A DNA stretch of 49,530 nt from NCBI RefSeq assembly GCF_030528405.1, contig NZ_JAUMYY010000009.1:1-49530 (forward strand), given 5' to 3'. Position numbers and translations under genes: made by a program. The notes under the pieces were generated by a model. That model had not been told where the DNA came from. It did no database searches and saw only the letters and a program-made list of their open reading frames with translations. This stretch comes from Fusobacterium sp. Lineage in GTDB: Bacteria; Fusobacteriota; Fusobacteriia; Fusobacteriales; Fusobacteriaceae. Positions 25,560 to 34,240 of the stretch are shown in pieces; positions within the stretch are counted from its first letter, which is position 1, and each line of letters opens with the position of its first letter.

Positions 25560-26711
25560 TTATCTTAAAATTGCTCCTGAAATTACTAGTTTTTGAATTT
25601 CATTAGTTCCTTCATATATTTGAGTTATTTTTGAATCTCTCATCATTCTCTCTACTGGATGATCCATTGTAAAACCTGTTCCTCCAAGCACTTGCACAGC
25701 TTCTGTAGTTACTTCCATCGCTGTATTTGTTGCCGTTAGTTTCGCTACTGCTGCTGCTATACTATAAAATTCATGGATATCTTTAAGAAAAGCTGCTTTT
25801 AGCGTTACAGCTTCTGCTGCTTCTATTTTTGCATACATATCTGCCAATTTAAATGCTATGACTTGCTGTTTTGAAATTGGCTTTCCAAATTGAACTCTTT
25901 CTTTAGAATAATTTAATGCATACTCATAAGCTCCCATTGCTATTCCTGTTGCATGTGCTGCTACTCCTATTCTTCCACAATCTAGAGTTGCCATTGCGAT
26001 TTTAAATCCATGTCCTTCTTTTCCCAATAAATTTTCTTTCGGTACTTCAAGATTTTCCATTTCAATTACATTTTGAACAGAAGCTCTAATTCCCATTTTC
26101 TTTTCCCTTTTTATAAATTTAATTCCTGGGAAATTTTTAGGTTCAACTATAAATGCTGATATTCCTTTTGTACCTTGTGATGGATCTGTCATTGCAAATA
26201 TAACTATAACATCAGCAAATTCTCCATTTGTTGTGAAACATTTAGTTCCATTTAAAATATATTTATCACCATTTAAAACTGCTGTACATTGACTTGCTCC
26301 TGCATCACTTCCTGCACATGGTTCAGTTAATCCAAAGGCAGCAATATATTCTCCTGAACATAATTTAGGCATATATTTTCTTTTTTGTTCTTCATTCCCA
26401 AAATTATATATTGGTCCAGAACCTAGAGAAACATGAACTGAATAAGATATTCCAACTGATGCATCAACTTTATTTAACTCAAATCCAGCTAAAGCATATT
26501 CAACATAACCAAGTCCTGCTCCACCATATTCTTTTGAATAAGGAAGACCCATAAGTCCAAGTTTTCCTAATTTTTTTAGAATATTTTTTGTTGCTAAAAA
26601 ATCTTCATTTAAATCTCTCTCTTTTGCTCCAGGTGCAATTTCCTTTTCAGTAAATTCCTTAACCATCTGTCTAATTCTTGCTTGTTCCTCCGAAAATTTT
26701 AAATTATACAT
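25560..26711 (-). CDS. Acyl-CoA dehydrogenase 2
   Basis: A 383-residue protein. Family motifs: FGLTEPCAGSDAGA, CFTTNGEFAD, GGTGFTMDHPVERMMRD and the catalytic QIYEGTNEIQK (Glu367). It lies directly after the dehydratase beta gene (33 bp), so it may be the enzyme that reduces the enoyl-CoA product of the dehydratase. It lacks its own adjacent canonical ETF: the next pair is the divergent EtfB2/EtfA2. Compared with enzyme 1 it has a Cys in the TEPCAGSDAG segment, as in many clostridial butyryl-CoA dehydrogenases. Function as acryloyl-CoA or crotonyl-CoA reductase is inference. Confidence 0.88.
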   Translation of the reverse strand: MYNLKFSEEQARIRQMVKEFTEKEIAPGAKERDLNEDFLATKNILKKLGKLGLMGLPYSKEYGGAGLGYVEYALAGFELNKVDASVGISYSVHVSLGSGPIYNFGNEEQKRKYMPKLCSGEYIAAFGLTEPCAGSDAGASQCTAVLNGDKYILNGTKCFTTNGEFADVIVIFAMTDPSQGTKGISAFIVEPKNFPGIKFIKREKKMGIRASVQNVIEMENLEVPKENLLGKEGHGFKIAMATLDCGRIGVAAHATGIAMGAYEYALNYSKERVQFGKPISKQQVIAFKLADMYAKIEAAEAVTLKAAFLKDIHEFYSIAAAVAKLTATNTAMEVTTEAVQVLGGTGFTMDHPVERMMRDSKITQIYEGTNEIQKLVISGAILR

Positions 26712-26744
26712 ACTTAAACTCCTTTCATTTAGAAATTATTAAAA

Positions 26745-27869
26745 TTATAAAATATCTTTAAATGTTTGTAACCTTGTTCTAATTTGTTCAAATGAAGAAA
26801 TCTCTAAATCTATTTCTATTGAAATATTTTTTATACCATTTTCTGTAAATTCTCTACGATATACAGGGTAATCAAATTCCTCTGGATCACAAAATTTCAT
26901 CATACATACTACAACTGCATCAGCTTTTGTTTTTTTGCACATTTCTATTAACATCTGTCCTCTTGCTTTATTCACATCTGTAGCTAATGAACATCCTTCA
27001 AGATTCTGCCACCATTTTGCCATATTATATAGAACATTTTCTGTTTCTTCAGGAATATCTCCTCTAAATTGACGACTTTCTTGTGCTAAGTCATCTGCTA
27101 CAACCGCAAATTTTTCATTTTTAAATATTTCTAATAATTCTAGCGGTTCTGCCATAATTCCTGTTAAAATAATTTTTTTTCCATCCCAAGGAACTATTGG
27201 TTCTTTTTTTAATTCTGTAATTAATTCTTTCATGTATAAAGTATGTCTTTCCTTTCTAATAAACCAACGAGATTTCATTATATTATGTCTAACAACAGGG
27301 TCAATAATATGTGGGTATTGTGCTGCAATTTCAACAAATTCTCTCATAATTTTTCTATTTTCATTATAAATTTTCACACTTTCTTTTATACTTTCTATTG
27401 AAATTTTTCTTCCTATAATTCTTTCTAATTCTGCTTTTACCCATTCATATTCTTTTACCAAATAAGTATTTGCTCCCTCTATAATTCTATTTTGTGGATG
27501 AGTAAAAACTATTACTGGAGATCTCCCTTTCCATTTTTGGCTTAAACATTTCAAAGTATCACAAGGAACAGAAAATACTACAGCATCCAAAACATCATAT
27601 GCACCTTCTATTTGTAATTCCATAACTGTTTGCATTATAGAACAGGCAAATGCTGGTAGATACGCTCTTGTTTTTGAAATTTCTTTTTTTCCTCCCCATA
27701 AACCTATGGGTAAACATCCCGCAGCATGAATAATTTCTTCTGGGGCATATACAGGCATCACACCAATAACTTCTTTTCCTACTTCACTTTTATATTCATT
27801 TACCATTTTTTTTGGATTGCTTGCTATCTCTTGAAATGCTTGTATCAATTCCTCTAATCTAGCTCTCAT
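26745..27869 (-). CDS. 2-hydroxyacyl-CoA dehydratase beta subunit (HgdB/FldC/LcdB type)
   Basis: A 374-residue protein. The family segments GVMPVYAPEEIIHAAGCLPIGLWGG, PAFACSIMQTVMEL and PCDTLKCL supply the cysteines that hold a [4Fe-4S] cluster (about Cys52, Cys77, Cys105 region). The last part has VVCMMKFCDPEEFDYP. With the alpha subunit it removes water from a 2-hydroxyacyl-CoA by a ketyl-radical mechanism after one-electron activation. It follows the alpha gene by 18 bp. The family includes dehydratases for lactyl-, 2-hydroxyglutaryl-, 2-hydroxyisocaproyl- and phenyllactyl-CoA. Sequence alone does not settle which; the neighbours favour lactyl-CoA. Confidence 0.92.
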   Translation of the reverse strand: MRARLEELIQAFQEIASNPKKMVNEYKSEVGKEVIGVMPVYAPEEIIHAAGCLPIGLWGGKKEISKTRAYLPAFACSIMQTVMELQIEGAYDVLDAVVFSVPCDTLKCLSQKWKGRSPVIVFTHPQNRIIEGANTYLVKEYEWVKAELERIIGRKISIESIKESVKIYNENRKIMREFVEIAAQYPHIIDPVVRHNIMKSRWFIRKERHTLYMKELITELKKEPIVPWDGKKIILTGIMAEPLELLEIFKNEKFAVVADDLAQESRQFRGDIPEETENVLYNMAKWWQNLEGCSLATDVNKARGQMLIEMCKKTKADAVVVCMMKFCDPEEFDYPVYRREFTENGIKNISIEIDLEISSFEQIRTRLQTFKDIL

Positions 27870-27887
27870 TCTAACCCTCTCCTTACT

Positions 27888-29153
27888 TTATTCTTCATTA
27901 GATTCCATTATTTCGCTTAAAGCTTGTATTCTAGTATCAAATTGTGCAGGTGCAAAATTTCTTGGGTCCGTTTGGTCACCATCAAAACTTACATAAGGTG
28001 TACCTGTAACTTTTTCTACTATTTCAGCAGTTTCTACATTTAAAAAACTCATTAGTTTACAGCTCCTATTTAAATGATATAAAACTCCATCACATTTTCC
28101 ATCTGTCACAATCTTTGAAAGAACATCTGCTTTGTTCTGTAGACAAGTATTAATATAAATTCTTGTATATGCCTCAGCCATAGATTCCCAATCTCCTGGG
28201 GTATATGTTAAATTCCAAAGCCCAGGATAAGCTGAGCCAGTCATTATGCTTCCTAAAGCTTTTAAAGATTTGAATGTATGACCAAGATAAGGCCAAACTG
28301 CAATACCTTCCCAAGTTATTCTTCTTTTTTCTTCTCCTTTAAAAGCATAAATTTCGTTTTTTAAATTTTCTTCTATTTCATCAGCAAATTTCTTAAAAGT
28401 AATCTCTGCATAATCCCTACTTCTAGCACAAACAATCAAGGCCATAAAATTGAATAAGTCAAAACCATTTAAAGGAGATGGTTTATAATGTGTAAAAGCC
28501 GCTAAACGATTCCATTGTTCAACAGATCTTTGAGTCTGCTTTTGTACTTCTAAAAATTTATCGTAATCAAATTTTTTTCCTGTAATTTCTTCTAATTGAT
28601 GAATTGCATATTTAAATTGTTCTGTAATATATTCTTTAGAATGCTTCGTAATAGGCATAGTATGATTAAAAGGAACATCTATTACAATACATGGTATATT
28701 TAATTCTTTTGCTAAATTTTCATACCATTTCAATAAAGTATTACAAATGTTATTACATGTTATAACTAAGTCAGGTAAAGGAACTTTTGCAGCAGGAGAA
28801 TTTAGAAGTTTTTCAGGAGTTTCTCCTGTTAAAGCTTGTTGTTTTAATAGTTCCATATATCCTAAGTTAACTCTTGCATATGAACAAATATCCAGAGAAT
28901 ATCCCTTTTCATCTGCGACTTCAAGCAAATCCAATGAGCCTTTTCTTGCTCCAATACCAGCAGCATGTGTTTCTGGATAAATCATAGCGATATCCATTGC
29001 TACACAAAATTCTGGCGGAGCAACTGAAGCAGACCAACAGACTAATTTTCCTTCTTTCTTAGCTTGCCTTGCTTCTTCATCCAATTTTTCTTGATAATAA
29101 CCCAATAATTGTTTTGCTGACATTTCAGCTAAATTAACTGTTTCTGACATCAT
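27888..29153 (-). CDS. 2-hydroxyacyl-CoA dehydratase alpha subunit (HgdA/FldB/LcdA type)
   Basis: A 421-residue protein. Hallmarks: WSASVAPPEFCVAMDIAMIYPETHAAGIGA (near 46), CSYARVNLG, the cluster-binding CNNICNTLLKWYE, and HLNRSCKLMS with FDGDQTDPRNF near the end. Its ATG overlaps the activator stop codon (ATGA), and GGTGAAAT gives the ribosome-binding site. It forms the dehydratase component with the beta subunit. The strict order activator-alpha-beta matches hgdCAB. It is expected to be oxygen-sensitive and cytoplasmic. Confidence 0.92.
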   Translation of the reverse strand: MMSETVNLAEMSAKQLLGYYQEKLDEEARQAKKEGKLVCWSASVAPPEFCVAMDIAMIYPETHAAGIGARKGSLDLLEVADEKGYSLDICSYARVNLGYMELLKQQALTGETPEKLLNSPAAKVPLPDLVITCNNICNTLLKWYENLAKELNIPCIVIDVPFNHTMPITKHSKEYITEQFKYAIHQLEEITGKKFDYDKFLEVQKQTQRSVEQWNRLAAFTHYKPSPLNGFDLFNFMALIVCARSRDYAEITFKKFADEIEENLKNEIYAFKGEEKRRITWEGIAVWPYLGHTFKSLKALGSIMTGSAYPGLWNLTYTPGDWESMAEAYTRIYINTCLQNKADVLSKIVTDGKCDGVLYHLNRSCKLMSFLNVETAEIVEKVTGTPYVSFDGDQTDPRNFAPAQFDTRIQALSEIMESNEE

Positions 29154-29944
29154 ATTTCACCTTTCCTTAATTTTATTAATTCCTCATAAGCAAAAATTGC
29201 TGCACCCAGAGCACCTGTTAATTGTGGCTCAGTAGCAACTAAAATTTTTTTTTCTAAAGTTTCTTCTAAGGCTCGTAGAACTCCCGTATTTTTAGCTCCT
29301 CCTCCACAAATGACAATTTTTTCTTCCAATGAAGTACGATAGACTAAACCAGAAATTTTATGCGCTATAGAATTATGTACTCCTGCAATCACATCTTCTC
29401 TGCTATTTCCTTTTGCTAACTGTGATATAACCTCAGATTCAGCAAAAACGGCACAGGTACTACTAATTTTACAAGGATTTTTGGAGAACATATCATACGC
29501 TCCCATTTCTTCCAAAGAAATTTCTAAAGCTCGTGCTATAACTGTTAAAAAGCGCCCTGTTCCTGCAGCACATTTGTCATTCATAAAAAATTGCTTTACA
29601 TGACCTTTGGTATCTAAACTAATAGCCTTAGCATCTTGACCACCTATATCAATAATCGTTCTTACATCAGGCATCAAAAAGTGAATTCCTTTAGCATGGC
29701 AACTAATCTCACTAATTTGTTTGTCTGCTCCCTCAAAAGTTAGGCGTCCATAACCAGTTGTTACTATAAACTCAATATCCTTTCTTGTTAAATTGGATTT
29801 CTTTAAATTTTCTTCTAAAAGAATTTTTGCCTTATTACTTCCAACTCCTGATTGAACTACTGATTGACTTATTATTTTTGTTCCATTTTTTAAAATCACT
29901 ACTTTTGAAGAGGAAGAACCTATATCTATCCCAACTGTATACAT
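29150..29944 (-). CDS. ATP-dependent activator of 2-hydroxyacyl-CoA dehydratase (HgdC/FldI/LcdC type)
   Basis: A 264-residue protein of the ASKHA fold, the usual length for HgdC. The N-terminal GIDIGSSSSK and DIGGQDAKAI are the ATP-binding loops. Two cysteines, C125 (NDKCAAGTGRF) and C164 (SSTCAVFAESEV), bridge the [4Fe-4S] cluster between two monomers. It uses ATP to inject one electron into the dehydratase. It is second in the operon, 49 bp after the VOC gene, and translationally coupled to the alpha subunit. Confidence 0.95.
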   Translation of the reverse strand: MYTVGIDIGSSSSKVVILKNGTKIISQSVVQSGVGSNKAKILLEENLKKSNLTRKDIEFIVTTGYGRLTFEGADKQISEISCHAKGIHFLMPDVRTIIDIGGQDAKAISLDTKGHVKQFFMNDKCAAGTGRFLTVIARALEISLEEMGAYDMFSKNPCKISSTCAVFAESEVISQLAKGNSREDVIAGVHNSIAHKISGLVYRTSLEEKIVICGGGAKNTGVLRALEETLEKKILVATEPQLTGALGAAIFAYEELIKLRKGEI

Positions 29945-29993
29945 CTCTCCTAATTTCCTCTCATTGTTTTAAAGAGTTTCAAAACTAACTATT

Positions 29994-30440
29994 TTATTTT
30001 TTAAATTCCCGATTAATTGGCCTTACTGTTTGTACTAATTCTACTAAAATTCCATCATTATATTTAGGTCTTAAAAAGTTTACAATAATATCTTCTGTAC
30101 CTTCGACAGCTTCCTTCTCTAACATTTTCATTCCTTTATTCTCAAAATGAACCCTCCAAGCCTCTACATCATCTACTTCAAATGCTATATGTGCAATTCC
30201 TCCATTTCCATTATTAAATTCCTTTAAAACACTACCCTCATCTGGAATAATAAGTTCAATAGGGCTACTATTTTTACCACACTTTGTAAAAATTAAATCT
30301 GCTTTATAAGCTTTTACATAGCCCCTGTAATCAATTTCCAATCCCCAACGCTTTAAAAATTCTTCTGCCTTTTCCATAGTTGGACTTATGATTCCTACAT
30401 GATGCATCCGCATAGGTCTTAAAACATTTTCCATTTCCAT
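29994..30440 (-). CDS. VOC-superfamily protein, methylmalonyl-CoA epimerase/glyoxalase-like
   Basis: A 148-residue protein made of two beta-alpha-beta-beta-beta modules. The metal ligands of the family are visible: His13/His14 (RMHHVGI), Glu62 (PIELIIP), His84 (GIAHIAFEV) and Glu134 (ILVELVQ). It is the first gene of the 14-gene operon, with AAGGAGG before the ATG. Methylmalonyl-CoA epimerase belongs to this family, but nothing here suggests a methylmalonyl-CoA route. An epimerase for the 2-hydroxyacyl-CoA (lactyl-CoA) is an attractive guess, since dehydratases of this type are stereospecific. Glyoxalase I (methylglyoxal to lactoyl thioester) is the alternative. Confidence 0.75.
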   Translation of the reverse strand: MEMENVLRPMRMHHVGIISPTMEKAEEFLKRWGLEIDYRGYVKAYKADLIFTKCGKNSSPIELIIPDEGSVLKEFNNGNGGIAHIAFEVDDVEAWRVHFENKGMKMLEKEAVEGTEDIIVNFLRPKYNDGILVELVQTVRPINREFKK

Positions 30441-30743
30441 AAAATATAGCCTCCTTCTTTGTTAATATTTATATCTTTTATAGTATTGCAATAATTTAAC
30501 TTAAACTAAACAAAATAATTTATAATATTACTCTTTACTTATCTTATGACATTTTTATCAATATTTATGTTTTAATTTTAATATTTTTTTACAAAAAAAA
30601 AAAATTGTTTCACTTGCTATCAATTGATTTTTTTCTTTTTTTTTTGACTAAAAGTCAAAAAAATTCAATTGTAAATCTATTAAAAATATAGTATCATTTG
30701 ATTATATGTTTATTAGGGATTAAAAGATATGAGGTGGAACGAT
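30441..30743. promoter_or_regulatory. Divergent control region between the operon and its regulator
   Basis: An extremely AT-rich region of about 300 bp. It holds a perfect inverted repeat with 11-bp arms, TTTTTTTGACT-AAA-AGTCAAAAAAA (30639-30663), set between two CAATTG boxes (30621-30626 and 30666-30671). A plausible promoter for the plus-strand regulator is TTGTAA (30669-30674), 17 bp, TATCAT (30692-30697); the palindrome abuts its -35. I could not find a convincing consensus promoter for the minus-strand operon, which may need an activator. Confidence 0.55.
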
Positions 30744-32219
30744 ATGTCAAATTATTCTCAGTTACTAAAAAAATTATTACATTTTTCGGAAACCAAGTTT
30801 ATTGTTTTAGCAAATACTCTTGGATATGATATTTCCTACATAAGCAAATGGTGTAGTGGTTCTAAAACGCCTTCTTCAAAAAGTATTAATACAATCCATA
30901 AAAAAATGAGTGCTCTTTTTGCTCAGGAAATCAACTTAAGACAAAAAGGAAAAATTTTTTTAGCAAAATTTAATTTAGAATTTCCAAAAGAAATAGAGAA
31001 TACTCAAGATATTGACTTTTTAAAAGAAACAATTTTTTCTTTATTGAATAAAACTTATTATTCTGAAAATCCTACTTCCGATTTTTCTGAAAGAGAAGAG
31101 ATTAATTTTATATTTGGTAAAGACGATACTTTATATTTTCTAGAAGAGAAATTAAAACCAATTTTTTTACAAACTTCATCATCTGAGATAAACTTTTATT
31201 TTACACTTGACTTTACAATAACAAATGTTCACCCTATTCTATCTTTATTATCCAAATTAAAAAGAGAGGAAATTAATATTCGTGTAAATATGGGAACTAA
31301 TTTAAAATTATTAGAAGAAAATTCTATAAAAAAATTATCCCAATTATTTCATCTATTAAATTGTTATAGTAACCTTAATATCGAATTATATGATATCTCT
31401 GACTTTAATAATATGAATTTTATTTTAGTCAAAAACCATATTGCTTTACAGTATTCTATAGATACAAGTGGTAAACTTGTGGCTCTTACATCAGTTCAAG
31501 AAAAAATGAATCTCGATAAGATTACATACTTTGTTTTAAATTATTTTAAAGAAAAAAATTGTTTACTTCGTTTAGCTAGCACAAAAAAAATGAGAAAAGA
31601 GGGATATAGAACTGCCTTTTATACTAGTGATTATTATAATTTTTTCTTAGTTCAAGGTTTTGAATTTCTATTGCCTCCAGCTATTATTAATAATATTGCC
31701 GAATATGCCAAAAAAAATTATTCTGAACAAGATCTGATAAATATCCTTAGAGTAAAAATAATTTGGGAAGAATTTTTTGAGAATGCATCTATAAACTTTT
31801 TTCTGTTAAGAAGTTCTATTTTTCAATATTTAGAAAAAGGGGAATTAACATATATGAATATTCCTTATCAGATGAGTATAGAAGAAAGGAAATCACATTT
31901 CGACTATGCTATAAAATTATTAGAAAAAAACCCAAAAATACATTTCTATATCATTGATGATGAATTTATTTCTCAAAATAATTTAACTTATAATATAGGA
32001 ATTTTTGGAAACTACAAAAAAATGTTTTTTAAGAATTATTATAGTTTAGAAAAGAAAAAAGAGCCTTATTTTACTATAGTAAACAATAAAAAAATAATTA
32101 ACCAAGTAAATTTTCTTTTTGAAACTATGAAAAATTCTGAATATTGTACAGAATATACTATTGATAAATTAAAAACTGAAAGACATGAAAGTATGTTCCT
32201 CCGTTTAACGGAATTATAA
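30744..32219 (+). CDS. HTH-containing probable regulator of the lactate operon
   Basis: About 491 residues from the ATG at 30744, which has AGGTGG 7 bp upstream. The ATG at 30729 lies before that ribosome-binding site. Residues 1-60 look like an XRE-type helix-turn-helix (FIVLANTLGYDISYISKWCSG followed by KTPSSKSINTIHKKM). The remaining ~430 residues are mostly helical with alternating strands and contain no domain that I recognise. There is no transmembrane segment. It is divergent from the operon, which suits a specific regulator that senses lactate, a CoA ester or a related signal. That role rests on position only. Confidence 0.65.
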   Translation: MSNYSQLLKKLLHFSETKFIVLANTLGYDISYISKWCSGSKTPSSKSINTIHKKMSALFAQEINLRQKGKIFLAKFNLEFPKEIENTQDIDFLKETIFSLLNKTYYSENPTSDFSEREEINFIFGKDDTLYFLEEKLKPIFLQTSSSEINFYFTLDFTITNVHPILSLLSKLKREEINIRVNMGTNLKLLEENSIKKLSQLFHLLNCYSNLNIELYDISDFNNMNFILVKNHIALQYSIDTSGKLVALTSVQEKMNLDKITYFVLNYFKEKNCLLRLASTKKMRKEGYRTAFYTSDYYNFFLVQGFEFLLPPAIINNIAEYAKKNYSEQDLINILRVKIIWEEFFENASINFFLLRSSIFQYLEKGELTYMNIPYQMSIEERKSHFDYAIKLLEKNPKIHFYIIDDEFISQNNLTYNIGIFGNYKKMFFKNYYSLEKKKEPYFTIVNNKKIINQVNFLFETMKNSEYCTEYTIDKLKTERHESMFLRLTEL

Positions 32220-32232
32220 TAATAAAAAAAGT

Positions 32233-32281
32233 AAAAATACTGAAATGAAAAATCCACTTAAATTTCAAATCAGTATTTTTT
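32233..32281. terminator. Bidirectional terminator between regulator and CoA-transferase genes
   Basis: AAAAATACTGA (32233-32243) pairs with TCAGTATTTTT (32270-32280), with an inner GAAAT/ATTTC stem. The A- and T-rich arms serve both converging genes. Confidence 0.8.
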
Positions 32282-32340
32282 GCTTTTTGACTATTTTAAA
32301 TTTGTAACTACTTTCTATATTTTATTAAAATTACTATTAC

Positions 32341-33900
32341 TTAGTTTTTCCTCAATCCCATCGGTTGATCTAAAAAAATTCTAAAATCCATTTCTTTTAA
32401 ATTACTAGAAATTAAAGGTTGAAAATCCATTTGTTCTAAAATATCTCTCTGTAAATCAACTCCTGGAGCAATTTCTATTAAGGTTAGTCCTTCTTTTCTT
32501 AATTCAAAAACAGCTCTTTCAGTTATATAAAAAACAGGTTTATTATTTTCTCGAGCTAAATCTCCTGAAAAAGTTATTTGCTGTACATGAGAAACAAATT
32601 TTTTTGTTTTTCCTTCCTCTAAAATATTTAACTTTCCATTTTCTACTTTTACTTTTAATCCTTTTGCTGTAAAAGTTCCACAAAATATAACTTTTTTTGA
32701 GTTTTGGCTTATATCTACAAATCCGCCACATCCAGAAATTCTTGTCCCAAATTTACTAACATTTAAATTTCCAAATTGATCTACTTGAGCTAAACCTAAA
32801 AAACAAATATCTAAACCTCCTCCATCATAAAAATCAAACTGATATGGCTGATCTATAATAGCATCTGCATTAATAGCTGAACCAAAGCGTTTTCCAGATT
32901 GAGGGATTCCACCAACTGGTCCTGATTCAACTGTCAAAACCATATAATCGTTTATTCCTTCTTCAGTTGTAATACTAGAAACATATTCTGGAGTACCAAT
33001 ACCTAAATTTCCAATACTTCCCTGAGTTATTTCCATTGTTCCTCTCCTTGCAATAATTTTCTTTTCATCCAAAATCATTGGAACAAAGGAACTTTTTTCT
33101 GAAAGGTTAGCATTTCCTGCTAGAGCAGCTTCATATGGTAGATCATAGACTTGGGCTTTATATTCTGGTTCCTGAATTTCTACAACATAATCTACACAAA
33201 TTCCAGGGATTTTTACTAATTTGGGATCTAATGAACCACTTTTCACAATTTTATCCACTTGTACAATAACTTTTCCTCCACAATTATGAACTGCTTGTGC
33301 AATAGATAGAACTTCTGTTGATATATATTCATTTTCCATAGAGATGTTCCCTCTTTCATCTGCATAACTTCCTTTAATTAAAGCAATATCAAATTTCATT
33401 CCTTTAAAATATAAGTATTCTTCTCCATCAATCTCCATTAAACGAACTATATCTTCTTTAGTTATTTCATTTAATTTTCCACCTTCTATACGAGGATCCA
33501 CAAACGTTTTTAAACCTACTTTACTAATAACTCCTGGTTTATTGGCAGCAACATTTCTTAACATTTGACATAATACACCCTGTGGCATATTATATGCCTC
33601 AACCTTATTATTCACAATTAATTCTCCCAACTTAGGTGCCTTATTAAAATGTCCTGCTACAATTTTTTTTAGAAGTCCTTCATACCCAAACCTACTAACA
33701 CATCTTTCATCACCTGCCCCTTGACCTGCTACATAAAAAAGTGTTAAATTTTTGGGTGAACCAGTCTTTAAATATCTCTCTTCTAAAGCTACCTCTAGCC
33801 CTTCAGGATTCGAGCATTCTACAAATCCACTTGTTACTACTGTGTCCAAATCTTTAATTATACTAATTGCTTCTTCTTTTGTTACAAATTCTGGTATCAT
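32341..33900 (-). CDS. Acyl-CoA:carboxylate CoA-transferase (propionate CoA-transferase, Pct-like)
   Basis: A 519-residue single-chain family I CoA-transferase. The N-terminal half resembles the alpha part (VTSGFVECSNPEGL, GAGDERCVSRFGYEG). The C-terminal half carries the catalytic glutamate in LTVESGPVGGIP (Glu325), followed by GGGLDICFLGLAQVD and GSIGNLGIGTP nearby. The length and layout match Clostridium propionicum Pct and the acetoacetyl/YdiF group. The likely role is moving CoA from propionyl- or acetyl-CoA to lactate. This forms lactyl-CoA for the dehydratase and releases propionate. GGAGGGAG lies before the ATG. It is transcribed on its own, convergent with the regulator and separate from the long operon. 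Confidence 0.88.
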   Translation of the reverse strand: MIPEFVTKEEAISIIKDLDTVVTSGFVECSNPEGLEVALEERYLKTGSPKNLTLFYVAGQGAGDERCVSRFGYEGLLKKIVAGHFNKAPKLGELIVNNKVEAYNMPQGVLCQMLRNVAANKPGVISKVGLKTFVDPRIEGGKLNEITKEDIVRLMEIDGEEYLYFKGMKFDIALIKGSYADERGNISMENEYISTEVLSIAQAVHNCGGKVIVQVDKIVKSGSLDPKLVKIPGICVDYVVEIQEPEYKAQVYDLPYEAALAGNANLSEKSSFVPMILDEKKIIARRGTMEITQGSIGNLGIGTPEYVSSITTEEGINDYMVLTVESGPVGGIPQSGKRFGSAINADAIIDQPYQFDFYDGGGLDICFLGLAQVDQFGNLNVSKFGTRISGCGGFVDISQNSKKVIFCGTFTAKGLKVKVENGKLNILEEGKTKKFVSHVQQITFSGDLARENNKPVFYITERAVFELRKEGLTLIEIAPGVDLQRDILEQMDFQPLISSNLKEMDFRIFLDQPMGLRKN

Positions 33901-34171
33901 ATCTAACTCCCTCCTTTTTATAGTTTATGAATATATTAGTATATATATTTAAAATATTTTATAGTATAGTATTTATAAATGAGCTATAATTAAACTATTA
34001 AATTAATTTAAGTTTAAGATACCTTAAATTTATAAAAATTACTATTGAATTTAATTGACTTTTATTGTTTATATTAATTTCTAATAAGCTTTTTTATTAA
34101 TTTAATAGTATATTCTGTCAATAAAATATAGATTTTTTAAAAAATATCTTTATTTAATAAATTATTTTTAA
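33901..34171. other. AT-rich leader of the CoA-transferase gene
   Basis: No gene is seen. On the minus strand a TTGACA lies at about 34116-34121, but the -10 at the right spacing is poor (TAATAA), so the promoter is not assigned with confidence. Several short AT-only inverted repeats occur near 33995-34040. Confidence 0.4.
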
Positions 34172-34220
34172 TAAAAAAGAAGCTGTCATATTTTAAAAAT
34201 TTAATTTACGACAACTTCTT
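34172..34220 (-). terminator. Terminator of the ABC exporter operon
   Basis: An 11-bp stem, AAGAAGCTGTC (34177-34187) with GACAACTTCTT (34210-34220), including one G-U pair. On the minus strand a U-tract follows. Confidence 0.8.
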
Positions 34221-34240
34221 ATATTCAACTAATATGTTCT

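Noticed and set aside
30591-30663. A- and T-runs in the divergent region as a rho-independent terminator
   Set aside because: The arms are almost only A/T with a three-base loop, and the site lies upstream of both genes, so a protein-binding palindrome fits better.
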